Source of the DNA: Nephromyces sp. MM_2019
Taxonomy: Eukaryota; Apicomplexa; Aconoidasida; Nephromycida
Direction: 5' to 3'
DNA: 32,945 nucleotides
Assembly: GCA_015657535.1 (NCBI GenBank)
Contig: JADHZB010001029.1
Location: 1-32,945 of the forward strand
Shown: one piece after another, positions 21,469 to 32,595 of the stretch
Position numbering within the stretch: position 1 is the first letter of the stretch
How the letters are laid out: each line of letters starts with the position of its first letter
Position numbers and translations under genes: made by a program
Notes under the pieces: model-generated
What the model saw: the letters and a program-made list of their open reading frames with translations, nothing else
The model's database searches: none
Told to the model about the DNA's origin: nothing

Positions 21469-24400
21469 TCACTGATCAAATCTCTTTACCGCAGATACTC
21501 GCTTCACACCACCTCCTGCTCGACGTATATTCCAAAAATTATTATTATCATGAAGTTTAGACAAAGTGTTTATTTGGCTACCTTTTCGTTTCTTTAAAAA
21601 AATTCCACACTTATCATCACTTAAAGCTTGTGGTATAATCATATATTGGATAAACGTAGAAAGCACTGAGGAGCTTTCTGCATGCGGCTCGAGTGCTGGG
21701 TACTTACTAAGCTGCAAAAAAGGACAATAAGTGTGACTAGCCTCCGTTATCAGGAGTGTCTTTGAGTATTAAACTGTAAAAAATGCTGCAGTTAAACTTA
21801 TTGACATATATTTTGTTGCGTTAACACGATCTTCTCAATTTACTTTATGTGCACATTTGTTTCCTTTGTTTTTGTTAAATTACCGCATAAAATTTAACTT
21901 GTTTTCAAATGAGCGTGAGTTCGACTTTTTTTTTCTAGTGGGGCTCACTTGCTTGAAGGCAAGCATATCAATAATGCATTCAGTAGCAAAGATATTAACG
22001 GAGTTTAAATATTAAAGCTGCACACACTGTCAGATATATTATGTCGATTTACACATTCAAAGAAGCAGTCCATTGCATGGCGGGTAAGCAGTAGTGCATT
22101 GCTTGTAGAGTAAGTTGCATTGCATTGCTTGAAAAATCATTAACCCAAACCTCGCACATATATACACATCCAGCTAGCCAACTAGCCCTACATATAAATG
22201 AATATATATAACAATTTACGAAGTTTAAATGCATAAAAATCTGTAAATATATCCAATTATATGTATATATTCATGTAAGTATGAACCCATATCCGCAGAC
22301 TGGAAAAAAACACATGCGATCACTCGAGCAACCACACTACTCGTACCATGCTCAAGCACAACACCATAATCCGAGATTTACATAAAAAACTTATACACTG
22401 AAAATAGTAGGGCAACGAGCTTCAGTTGCTAGACTCCTTATGGGCGTGTTATTAAAGTTTTACAAATACTAGCACAGTAGCTGGTAAGCAGACGCCGAAC
22501 CTGAGTATTGGCAGGAAAAAACATCGTTCCACTTTTATTCAGGTAAGCCCGAACGCCAGGTAAGCAGTTCCCTTCTTTGTATACTCAAACATAGCCATAA
22601 CATACACACCAACCTCTTCTCTCTCCAGTCAAACACAGCCATAACACACACAGCGGTGTATGAGATATCCTACCGTTTCGACCTTTTACCTAAAAACTAA
22701 AGGCATTTTCCAAACATGAAATTGATGCTTCAGGAGCGTGTATGAGAGAGGGTTTTACAGCGAATATCTAATTCCTTACTGTTCTTCATCGATGATATTA
22801 GGGGCCTAAAACAGCTTTTTTAAGTGGTTTTTCTTAATGGCTTGCATAAATCTCCCCCTCATGTAAACTCTATATCCAGTCTTCACATGTTGCAGCATAC
22901 TGTTATAAGTGAAACAAAATAGAATGGCTCTCCCTCTTCTTTTCACTTTTCCTGCAAACTTGCGTAGCCATTGCCTCCACTCTCGGCTTCTTACAAAAAA
23001 ACATGTTCCAATCAAAGAAAAAAGAGCTAAGCAAGTGAAGATGTTACGAATCTGTAATAATAAAGAAGCGGGAGGTCCTAGAAATCTCAAGAGTGGTGAC
23101 ATTAGAGCACAAACGACACACACAGAAAGAGTCGCATAATCAAACATATAAGATAAGCATTACCCTCATCTTGCCAGAAATCCTTCATACGAGAAATAGA
23201 GTTCATTTCACCTTAAGCTATGCTGTGGAAAACACATTTTATCGCTAATCAAATATGTGGAGACAAAATGATTTAATACACATACATATACAAAGAGGGG
23301 TTGCTAAAACAAAAATTGTAAACTCTAGGTTAATTTAGTTGAAGCTACACGTCACCATGTATACTAGCAATGCAGTTTACAAGGAGAAAGCTGGGGAAAA
23401 GAGAAATTTCTTGCACACATTGCTAAAGTGAATGCAACAGGCGGCACAGTTTATTCATGCACACACTAGAACCAATGCATATTATGCATATTCAACTAAA
23501 TTAATCACATACACACGCAGGCATAGGAAGTTAATGCTCACCTCTCTACGCGAATCACTCGCGCAAGCACACACAGAACCATGCAAAATCATAGACAACA
23601 TAAAGAACCACACACACACGCCAATACACAAAGTCACACACAGAATCATGCACACGCACACACAAGCATACACATACAGCAACACACAGAGAATCACGCA
23701 CACTAGCATACCTACAATAGAGAGTAACGCATACACACAGCAACGCAAAGAATCACGTACCCACAGCGACACAAAGAATCACGTACACATGCCCCTCTTG
23801 CATCTCTCGCCATACCACTCACACAGACCAACACGCACCCCGTTAGTGTGTGCTACACTTTTGGAAAATCCCAGTGGGTCACCGCACAGAAATCAACGAC
23901 TGATTTAGCTATTGTTGCGGAGAAAAAATTTGCGGGAATAGCTCCTGCCCTAGAGTTTCAAGTATATATGCAAATACGCATTTATAAAGGAAAATGAAGA
24001 GGAAATTCGCGCCAATGTTAACCTTGTTGATGAACTTCATTCGTCCTGTAAAAGAGTTTGAAAACATCTCTTTTGCGGACTTTTGCGTGTAATTTTGAGC
24101 GATCGTGGACTTTCTTATCCACTTTTTCCTCGAAAAATTTCGCCCACAGCAAAGTTTAGTAGCGTATAAATTGCGGCTATTCGCAGCCTTTGCTTATGGG
24201 TGCCTCTTGATCTTCATAAATTAGGCGATTTTTATTAGTATTAATCGGTGTTTTTACTAGTTTTTTAAACCACTTGATTAAGCCTTGATGTTGAAAAGTA
24301 GTATTTTATTGTGGTTTTATATCTTTTTATCAGCTCTTTTGATTGGGGTTAAATCCTACATTTTGTTAATGTTGAGAGAAAGCTCTTTTTTCGGTGTTAA

Positions 24401-25108
24401 GAGAAATCTTCTCCTGTTAGTGTTGAAAGAAAACCCCTGCTTCCACCTTGTTGGAGTTGAAAGAAAGCCCCTTTTCACCCCCTATTAGCATTTAAAAACC
24501 CCTCCCACCCCCGCCAACAGCATTCAAAACCCCTTGCCCCATCCCCCATTAGCATTTAAACAATCCCATCGCCCCCCACCGCTCATTATCCATTAAATCA
24601 CTGCATTATACCCCGTATTTATCAAAAGGGTTTAAGGGGGACCTCATTTTCTTCCTTAGCTGAAAAGTGTATATGTAAGAGAATGTATGTACACCTCATT
24701 TGGACTTACTGTGGAACAGCTGTATACTTATCAACAGCTTGGATTTGCATAGCAAAGAAACTCATGCGCTGTTGAATATCTTTTGGATGGAAATTGATAT
24801 TTTTTACTCGATGTGAAGTTTTCTGTCCAGAATCATTTGTTGAAAAGAATAGCAGCAAATTTTTATGAAGCGGACGGGATATGAAGAAGGAAAAATGATG
24901 ATTTGTTAGTTTATCAAGGTATCGCGCATAAAAAGATGAAGCTTCATTCGAAGAAGAGCGGTCCTGGAGAAAGGAAAGGAGCAAGTCTGACTCAGGTGGC
25001 AGAATGCACAATCTTGTATTCACAAAGTCTCGTGTATGAGCAAGTCGATTGCATCAAGACGCGGGAAAAATTATACAGGAAATAAGCAAGGCAAGCAGAA
25101 ATTCTCAT
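21469..25108 (-). CDS. Unrecognised protein, six-exon model
   Basis: I do not recognise this protein. The exon model on the minus strand is 25061-25108 (tentative start, MRISACLAYFLYNFSR), 24710-24963, 24023-24045, 23164-23211, 22869-22951 and 21469-21711 (TGA stop). Phases agree at every join, giving about 232 residues. The strongest exons are 24710-24963 (acceptor CTTTCTCCAG, donor CA/GTAAGT; includes HRVKNINFHPKDIQQRMSFF) and the last exon (acceptor TTTTTTGCAG; includes LEPHAESSSVLSTFIQYMII and the basic RRAGGGVKRVSAVKRF). The short middle exons and the first donor (GTCTTG) are weaker; alternative acceptors exist around 22.95-23.1 kb. The product looks soluble, mixed charge and basic at its C-terminus, with no visible catalytic motif. 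A different start upstream is possible. Its left neighbour PRP40 is on the same strand 3.7 kb away; the plus-strand gene at 25.7 kb diverges from it. Confidence 0.45.
21712..22868 (-). other. Intron of the unrecognised minus-strand gene; no further content seen
   Basis: A+T-rich sequence between the last two modelled exons. A short duplication, TAAGCAGT...GCATTGC, recurs at 22080-22130, and GGTAAGC pieces at 22480-22560. No open frame has protein features. Confidence 0.35.
23456..23800. repeat. CA-rich imperfect tandem array
   Basis: Irregular CACACA-rich units containing GAATCACGCACAC and AAAGAATCACGTAC motifs, in the large intron between 23211 and 24023 on the minus strand. Open frames on both strands are repeat artefacts. 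Confidence 0.75.
24355..24600. repeat. Two adjoining degenerate repeat families
   Basis: The left half holds about four copies of a unit of about 35 bp with core GTTGAAAGAAA followed by a pyrimidine run. The right half holds about four copies of a unit with core CCCCATTAGCATTTAAA and C runs. They abut near 24480. The plus-strand frame 24285-24488 arises from the left array. Confidence 0.65.
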
Positions 25109-25709
25109 GTTTGTGTGTTTTGGTATGAAATTTAATGTCTACTCGATACTTTCGGCGAAAGACTGGAAAATAGATGTCTTTTTATTCATTGAAGGAGGTC
25201 TCTAATAGGGATGAAGAAGTTGGGAGCAAGCTCTTCACAAAAAAAGTAGAGGGAGGGAGTTTTTCATAGTGGAGCTGCTCGCTGGATACTTTCGTAGGAG
25301 GGTGGATTGTGAAGCTTTTATCTGTTTAGCTTTGTAGGAAGTGCAAAACTCTTATATCTTCACACTTTCGTAGGTGAGAAGCTACTAGAAGATGCTTTCT
25401 TCACACTTAGTGGGAGGGAAAGTGCAAAAAACCACTTTCTTCAAACTTTTTAGTTAGTACGCAAACGCACTCTCTTTGCAGTTTGTAAGAAGGAAGCTGC
25501 AAATCTCCACTGTCTACACACATACTAAGCATGAAGCTAAAATTCCCGACTTTCACCACATTTTTTTCTATTTATCCGTAATTTGATGAAGGTACCCACA
25601 TTTCAAGAGATCTGGTTGAAGATTTCTCTTGTGTGTGAATAGCTTCTCTTTTAAAACCAAAAATCAAATTGAATTTGATGGTATTTCTCCCCGTTTTTAC
25701 TTCTTTTAG
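25109..25709. promoter_or_regulatory. Probable divergent promoter region
   Basis: Lies between the tentative start of the minus-strand gene and the first plus-strand exon I can support. It contains recurring pieces such as CACACTTTCGTAGG and GGAAGTGCAAA. The first exon of the plus-strand gene may also lie here, but no phase-compatible one was found. Confidence 0.3.
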
Positions 25710-28700
25710 CACCATCTTCGATTTTTCGAGTCTCACTCATTCTCTTCGATGAAGTGTGTGGTTCCTTTGTTTTCACCCATCTTTTGGGATCTACAAAGCA
25801 CCGTTTTTGGCAATGCGCGTGCAGCATTGATCTAGAGGTTTGCACATAGTCCCGAGTTTTATTGTGTGTTATTGATGTTTTCATCGTGATAAAGAGCTTG
25901 CAGCATTGAAGAAGCAGAGTCTGGGGTTACTAAAAACCTGTTCTAGCCCGTGCATGTGTGAACTTGATTAGCTACAAAAAATAGCTAAATTGAAGGAATT
26001 TTTGATGTTTTATGTATCGTAGAAGCCGGAAATAGGAGGAAAATTCATCTTAGAATGAAGGGAGGAGTTTTTCATGTGGGGTTTGGAGCTTCTAGAGGAT
26101 GCGTAGCATCTTCTTTTACTAAATATCATATTTTAGCTGTAAAAACTGCTGCAAATTCATGCATCTGTGCTGAAGTTTGCTTTTTATATGGGTTTTATAG
26201 ACAATCTTTTTGCACCTTTTTATATGCATTATTTTGACTTGATGAAGTAGAAATTAAGATAAAGCTGACGAATTGGAGAGAATATAGTGAAAGGAGAGGC
26301 TTTCGGGGTGATTTTCTTGCAATTTCCTTTGGATTTGTTGAATGCTGCATCTTCTTCATTGTGTTGCAAACGGTCATCAAGAAGCCAAAGAAGAAAAGGT
26401 TTGCTTAGAATAGCTGGAAGCGCTAGGCTACTTTTTCAGGCGAAAATTGATGTGAAAAATGTATTTAGAAATGGAGATTATGCATCATGATGTTGTGGAG
26501 GTTTGTTTTTGAGGTCATAACGTTTTCCTGCTTTCTTGACAGTTCGAGTTTTTCGGCATGTAGTGTGCTTCACTGTGTGCACAGTTGTGTGTATGTGTGT
26601 GAGTGTGAATTTTATTCAATAGGCAGAGAAGGTTCTTCCTTGAATCTGCCTTAAGTTGAAAATGAAGGTTTTTGACTTTTTTTTGAGCGTGAAGTTTGGT
26701 GTTTTTGCTGTGAAAATTGCTATTTACCTCTAAAGTATTCCATTTTCCACTCAAATTTGACGGTTTTTGCTGTTTTTGCTGCTTCAATGAGGAAGTTCTC
26801 TGCTTTTTCTCTATTTAATGTTGTTATATTCGTAATGAAACTTCAGGGAACAATTTGTTGGTGCTGGCAAATTTGCAAGTTGTGAAGAAGAGGAACAGGG
26901 GAGATTTAAATATCAAAAATTTTGTATACTCACCAACTTCTTCTATACGTTGCTGTCGATTAAGGACTTACATAAAGTATGCCATGTAGGAAGCAAACAA
27001 CTGGTAAGCATAGAGGAGTATTTTGGCTCTTTCATATACTATATGATTTTATGTGTTGAAGTGCGTTTTGAGAGGTTAGTGGAGTGTTTTCCAACCCTTG
27101 CCGCACACACGCTACTTTAACTGTTCCCGTACACACAAAACCCCGCCATCCCCACACACAATGCTTCTACCATTCCCATGCTCCGAAATGGATTTTCTCC
27201 CTTAAAATTCTTGAAATGTTTGCTTTGTACCTTAACTGCTGCCTGTAAGATACTGTTTCCTTTTTATCGCTTCTCATTCTCTTCTGCTACAACATCTTGT
27301 CTTGTGTGTGCGTATGAATTTCATCGTTTTTCCCACAAAATGCTCACTTTTTGCCGTATAAACACAATTTTTCAAAATAAATTTTATTCTTTGTGAATAT
27401 GCGAAAGTTTTACTAGTTCCTGCCACACACACTTTCTTCTTTGCTCATTTTTCGAGAAAAATCGTAGAAATCGTTCTCTTCTTGCAGCGAGCCTACATTG
27501 GTAGCTTCATCCACACGATGCTCCTGCTTGCCAGCCCATGTCTTGCAAAAGGATTCAAAGAAGACAATATCACAACTTACAGCAGCTTTTGCCTTGTGTT
27601 TTATTCTACTTTTTTACGCTCTATGTGTACCAACACACGCAAAAGGATCTTAATCTTAGATTTATCCCAAGATATGCGTGAGGCTGTATAGGTAAAATCT
27701 GTTACAGAGAAGCATTTTCTCCAAACTTTGATATATATAGGTTTGTGTGTGATATATACGTTTTATATGGTTGTGTGTATATGTGATGTATATACACTGT
27801 GATCTATTGTATATAGGTTTTGTGTATGTGGTGTATATCCACCTGTATCTGATCTATTGCACATAGGTTTTGTGCATGGTGCATGTACACTCTGTGCGAT
27901 GTCTATACACCTATGATTAATGCACGGCTTCTTTTGCTCAATCCACCATGAGTTCATTAGAAGCTGCAAATATTGTTTATCTTCAATGTTAAAGACAAGG
28001 TTTTCCTTCTTCCTAGTAGTTCAAAAACTCTATCCTTCGCTTTAACTGTGTGCAACTCCCTTTTCTTCGCCTTTGAAATTCCTTGAATGCGCACACACAC
28101 AGGCATACCCATATACCCACACTTACACTCTATATAGGTGTATTCACATGCTTCTTTCAAAGGGTTTCATAATTTGGATGTGTGTGTGGCATCTTGTGTA
28201 AGTTGTAGGCTTATATAAATAGTTTATAGTAAAAAGCATTTTCTTCCCTTCATTATATGAGCTTCACTGCAGTTTGAAATAGATCGTCTTTTGCTGAGAA
28301 GGCTTATGATCGAACAGCCTATCCTGGAAGTTTTCAGGTTTATCTGGCAGCATAGGTTTACTCGCTATTTCTTCTTATGGGTAGTACTTAGGTGTGTGCG
28401 TGAACGTTTTCTTGTCTATTCAAGCTCTCGTTTGGTCTCCTAATCAGATTTCACGCTACATTATGTATGCGTGTGTGTGTGTGTGTGTGAGCTTTTCCCT
28501 CCCTATTTAATCTTTTCGCTCGGGCTCTTAGTCACAGTTTACGCTCTATTATAAGTATGTGTGTGTTTGAACTCTTTCTTCTGTTTACTCGCTACGCCTA
28601 CCTTTTCGCTTGTATGCAAGCATACATAGCTTATTATAAGGTTTTATACTTTATTCTTTCATGTTTTCTTGCTTCTTGAACTATAGGCATCGCTTAGCTC

Positions 28701-30224
28701 AGGATTATGTACATTGAGCATTATGGGAGAGCCTCATCAATGTAAAAGAAGATTCTCATTGTTGAAAGGAAAAGTTATTTTAACTTGAAGAGCAGTATCG
28801 TTTGGTGTATGTACAGCTAATTCTCTTTTTTTCTGCTGTATTTCAGTCTTAAGCTAGCATAGTTGAGTATTTTTCCCTACTTCCTCTACTTTATCCACAA
28901 AACTGTAAGTATCTTCAACTTGCTGATCGTCAGATATACCAGTTTTTGTAGCTATTTTTATAATATTTAGCGGCTTCTGTGTGTGCGCGTGCATGCCAAT
29001 GGGTTTGTGCTTGTTTTCTCAGCTGCGTGTGCTCATCTCCTTTTACTGTAGCTTCTTCGCTGCATGCATGTGCGAAAGTTTTGCCTCTTAACCCTTTAGT
29101 TTTTTGCCTTTGCACACTGTATGTATTTGTGTGTTCGTTTTAAGTAACCATATAGTATCACTTGATCTGTGTTAAACGTAATTTGAGATTTATTGCTATG
29201 TAATCTTGTGTGAGCATCATACTGTGTGTACGGGTGTTTGTGTGTCAGGATTGGCTTGTGTGAGCATCATACTGTGTGTACGGGTGTTTGTGTGTCAGGA
29301 TTGGCTTGTGTGAGCATCATACTGTGTGTACGGGTGTTTGTGTGTCAGGATTGGCTTGTGTGAGCATCATACTGTGGGTGTGTGTGAGCATTATCCCATG
29401 TGTGCGTGAGCACCATCCCGTATAAGCTCTATCCCGTGCGTGTGAGCGTGATCCTGTGTGCGTGAGCCTCGTCTCCTTGCTATATGTGAGCCCCATGTGT
29501 GTGTGTGTGCTACTCATAATCTGCAAATTTCTTGTGTGTGAATCTTTGATCATATTACCCCGCAAGTCGAGCGAAAAAATTTGGATGACGTCTTACATCG
29601 ATGCTATTGCAGTCCAAAGAAATTTCATAAGTATGTTTTCTTCATTTTTGTTAATGTGCGTACACACACACATATACACATACGTGTATTTATAGGGAAA
29701 AACCATCTACACGAATTTTTAATGAAAGAAAAATTTTACTGTTTCATCTTTTGCTGTTTTCTTGATTTTTTGCTCTATTTTTTTGTATAAATTAGCAAAG
29801 AAGTAGGATTCTATGGAAATCCCTTAATTGATTGGATTCCAAAGGTTTTTCTTTGAGGGTATCTACTATGTGTAGATATTCAAGCATAAGGCTTAAACTG
29901 TGTGTATCTACAGTGTTACAGGTGTAAGTTCATTTGAATTTCACTTTTTGCTGCAATTTTTTCGGTTTGTGTGTGTGTGTATATGTTGGAGTTGGTTTAC
30001 GTGGGTTTTGACTCATTAAAGCTATTTGCTGTGCCATTTTATACATGTGAGAGTGTGTGGGTAGGAATTGATGTACATACATTGTAGGTTTTTTTGACTC
30101 ATTAAAGCTATTTGCTGTGCCATTTTATACATGTGAGAGTGTGTGGCTTGGTGTGTGTGTTTTTTTTACAATTTTGAAGCCCTGTTAAGCAAATCAACGG
30201 AAGCTTGGCAGTACTGCTACACAG
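25710..30224 (+). CDS. Unrecognised multi-exon gene with helical, hydrophobic product (ends not located)
   Basis: I do not recognise this protein. Exons on the plus strand: 25710-25837 (FRVSLILFDEVCGSFVFTHL), 26847-27003 (FKYQKFCILTNFFYTLLSIK), 27488-27685 (RAYIGSFIHTMLLLASPCLA), 28273-28355 (FEIDRLLLRRLMIEQPILEV), 28687-28708, 28863-28904 (LSIFPYFLYFIHKT), 29572-29630 (EKIWMTSYIDAIAVQRNFI) and 30180-30224 (LLSKSTEAWQYCYT). Acceptors are mostly good (TTCTTCTTGCAG, TTCACTGCAG), as are several donors (GTAAGC, GTAAGT, GTATGT). Phases agree for 26847 through 28904 and for 29630 to 30180. At least one exon is missing between 25837 and 26847, and one between 28904 and 29572; a candidate for the latter starts at 29023. 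The pattern of short amphipathic helices suggests a HEAT-like repeat scaffold, which is inference. Introns are TG-rich, as expected for a plus-strand gene here. Confidence 0.45.
27801..27900. repeat. 50-bp tandem duplication
   Basis: Two adjacent diverged copies beginning GATCTATTG and sharing ATAGGTTTTGTG, starting at 27801 and 27851, within an intron of the plus-strand gene. Confidence 0.65.
28471..28489. repeat. (GT)n microsatellite
   Basis: Uninterrupted GT dinucleotides in an intron of the plus-strand gene. Confidence 0.85.
29205..29376. repeat. 50-bp minisatellite, three exact copies plus a partial fourth
   Basis: Copies start at 29205, 29255 and 29305 and are identical as printed. 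A 22-base partial copy begins at 29355, followed by diverging GTGAGCATYATCCCGTG-like pieces to about 29460. Each unit opens CTTGTGTGAGCATCATACTG. Lack of divergence implies recent expansion or assembly duplication. Confidence 0.92.
30006..30146. repeat. 55-bp direct repeat, two copies 86 bp apart
   Basis: Bases 30006-30060 and 30092-30146 are identical as printed; both start TTTTGACTCATTAAAGC and end GAGAGTGTGTGG. The second copy lies just before the acceptor of the exon at 30180. Confidence 0.9.
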
Positions 30225-30754
30225 GTAATGTGAAAGCGAAGCTTGAAAATACTTTTTATGTACCCGTGTGTGTTTGTGCATATCATATACTGGAAATGAA
30301 AGTGGAATTTTCTGTAGATCTCTCATTTTATGTGTTTTGGTTGCACACACACACTATTATGGAATAAAAGAGGAAAAACTAGTAGAAAATAACGAGTCTT
30401 AATAAGTGTAGGATGGAGTTCCTCCACGCACACATACACCAGAAGATTCAGGAAAGTGGTGCTTATTGCATTAATTTATGCTTATTATAGTTGCAAAAGT
30501 GTTTCTCTAAGGCCAGCAAAGCGTTTGAATGGTAAAGCACATGAAAATGCCTTAAAAGCGAAAAATTTAGCACCCTAAATGTTATAGTTGGTTTTTGCTC
30601 TTCCTTATACCTTACTCAGAGTTTGAGGTACGCACACACTCCAAACAGAAATCAGTCCTAGAAGCAGAGATATACCAATGAAAACACATGCATAGGTACC
30701 TGAAAGATCACACACACGAATACAAGAGCTAACACATAAAAATTAACAGTCCAG

Positions 30755-30900
30755 CATACAGGCCAATACGCACACCAACATATACACCGACAACACACTT
30801 CAACGACACACACCAAAAACATACAGGCCAATACGCACACCAACATATACACCGACAACACACTTCAACGACACACACCAAAAACATACAGGCCAATACG
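30755..30900. repeat. 65-bp minisatellite, two exact copies plus a partial third
   Basis: Copies at 30755-30819 and 30820-30884, then 16 bases of a third. Each unit begins CATACAGGCCAATACGCA. This array is CA-rich on the plus strand, against the TG-rich bias around it. Confidence 0.92.
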
Positions 30901-32342
30901 CCCCCCCAAACACACCCCCAAACACGCACTCACATTCGATAGCACTCTACGATGCTTGTGGGTTGTAGCTGCTTTGATCTGAAAGGGCTTACTACTGTTT
31001 GCTTGTTATCGAATGATAAGCTACTTAATGAATCTTTACAATCCTCTGCAGATTCTGCCTTATTTTACTACCTGATCACATCATATTTAGCTTTCATCAT
31101 TCTATGCAGAAGGAAGTGTTCTGTTTGATTTCTTAAGCCAAAGTTATATATACTGTTTTTTCGTAACGAGAGGTGGTGCGTGTACGTACACCCGAAAATG
31201 AGGCGTACTGAAAAAGAGTGTTAAGATGGCATGCTGAAGAGAAAAAGAAATCCTCTTTTAGCTGTTTTTGAATGTGTTTATATACTTATGCACGGCTGTG
31301 TGTGTGCTATCTTTTTCATATCTTCAGGTGTTTTCTATATTTTATGGCTTGAAACTATTGAGTTGCTGCTCCTTGTTTTCGTGCATGTGTGTGTGTGTGT
31401 GCAGCAATTCTGGTTGTGTGCAATAGTGTGTATACAGCAATACTGTTTTGTGTACAATATTATTCGTGTATTTTAGTGTGCAGCACTGTATATGTATACT
31501 ACTGTTTGTATGTCTATAGCACTGTGTGTGTGTGTGTGTGTGTGTGCGTACAACTCTGTTTGCAGTACTGTTTGTGTGTGTATATGCGTGCAATTCTGTG
31601 TATGTAGCACTTGGAGGCTTGCACTCCCTGGCTTTTCGGGGAGAATGAGTTCGCTGGTGTGCAGTATATCTAGTTTCTGCCTAGTGTCTTCAGTCCCACA
31701 AAGTGAGCATACGTTGTGTGTTGCTCTCTTTTAGTGTAGCTTCTTTGCTGGCAGTATGGGTGCTCATATGCGAATGTGAGAATACACTGTAATATCACGA
31801 AAGCATGAAGTAACTTGAGAGTGTGCGTTTAAAGCTGTGAATTGCTGCTCGCTTCATTATCTAATCCTTTAGTGTATGTGTGTGTGTGTGTGTGTGTGCT
31901 TTTTTTCTCTTTTTCCTTCTAGAATTTTTTGGATGATGCCTGCTTCTTCATCTTTTTTTTGCCTTTAAGGGTGAAAAGTTGGTTGAGCACCTACTTCTCT
32001 TTGTGTGTGCGGCACATTGCTGGCAAATCTGCGAGTGTTTAGTGCCATATTGTTGAGCACATCCTAGTAAGACGCTGGTATTTGCTGCGTCTATTTGGCA
32101 GTTTTTTTTTCAACTGTGTTTGTTTTACTTCGCATCTTGCTTGGTGTGTGTGTTGCCTACTCATGTTGCGTCACAAATACACTTGGATGTGACGATTCTA
32201 GTACTAATCTTGATAGCGGAAGATGGACGCTGCAATCTTCATTGAATAAGATGCTATTTTCCCGTTGAAGACGCATGTTTTTTGAGGAGATGAAGGCTAG
32301 CTTAGGGTATCTCTTAGTGGGTTAGTTTGTGCTTCGGTTTGG

Positions 32343-32595
32343 TGTGTCATCTTCATCTTCATCATCTTCTTTTCCTGCTTTCTCGTTTCATTCTTTTACT
32401 TTGTATTTTTTGTCTTCATCGTCTTTGTTTGTTTTTTATTCTCTGCTTCTTTGCCTTATTCTTCATCTTCTTAATCATTTCATTCTTTATCTTCAGTATT
32501 TTCATCTTATCCATCTTTTTCTTCTCCATTTTCTCCGTCTTCTGCATTTTCTTCACCCTTGTCTTCATCATATCCTTCATCTTTATCTCCCTTGA
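32343..32595. repeat. Pyrimidine-rich CTTCAT/TTC tract
   Basis: About 250 bases of imperfect CTTCAT, TTC and TTTC units on the plus strand. The minus strand reads as a spurious Lys/Met-rich frame. Confidence 0.75.

Noticed and set aside
24681..24817. Plus-strand frame containing PHLDLLWNSCILINSLDLHS
   Set aside because: The opposite strand has a longer open frame with a GTAAGT donor and a strong acceptor; I kept that, though a plus-strand exon is not excluded.
25651..25884. 77-codon basic minus-strand frame
   Set aside because: It is antisense to a plus-strand exon (25710-25837) that has better splice sites and a more protein-like sequence.
29205..29376. CRISPR array
   Set aside because: The units are directly abutting with no unique spacers, and the sequence is eukaryotic.
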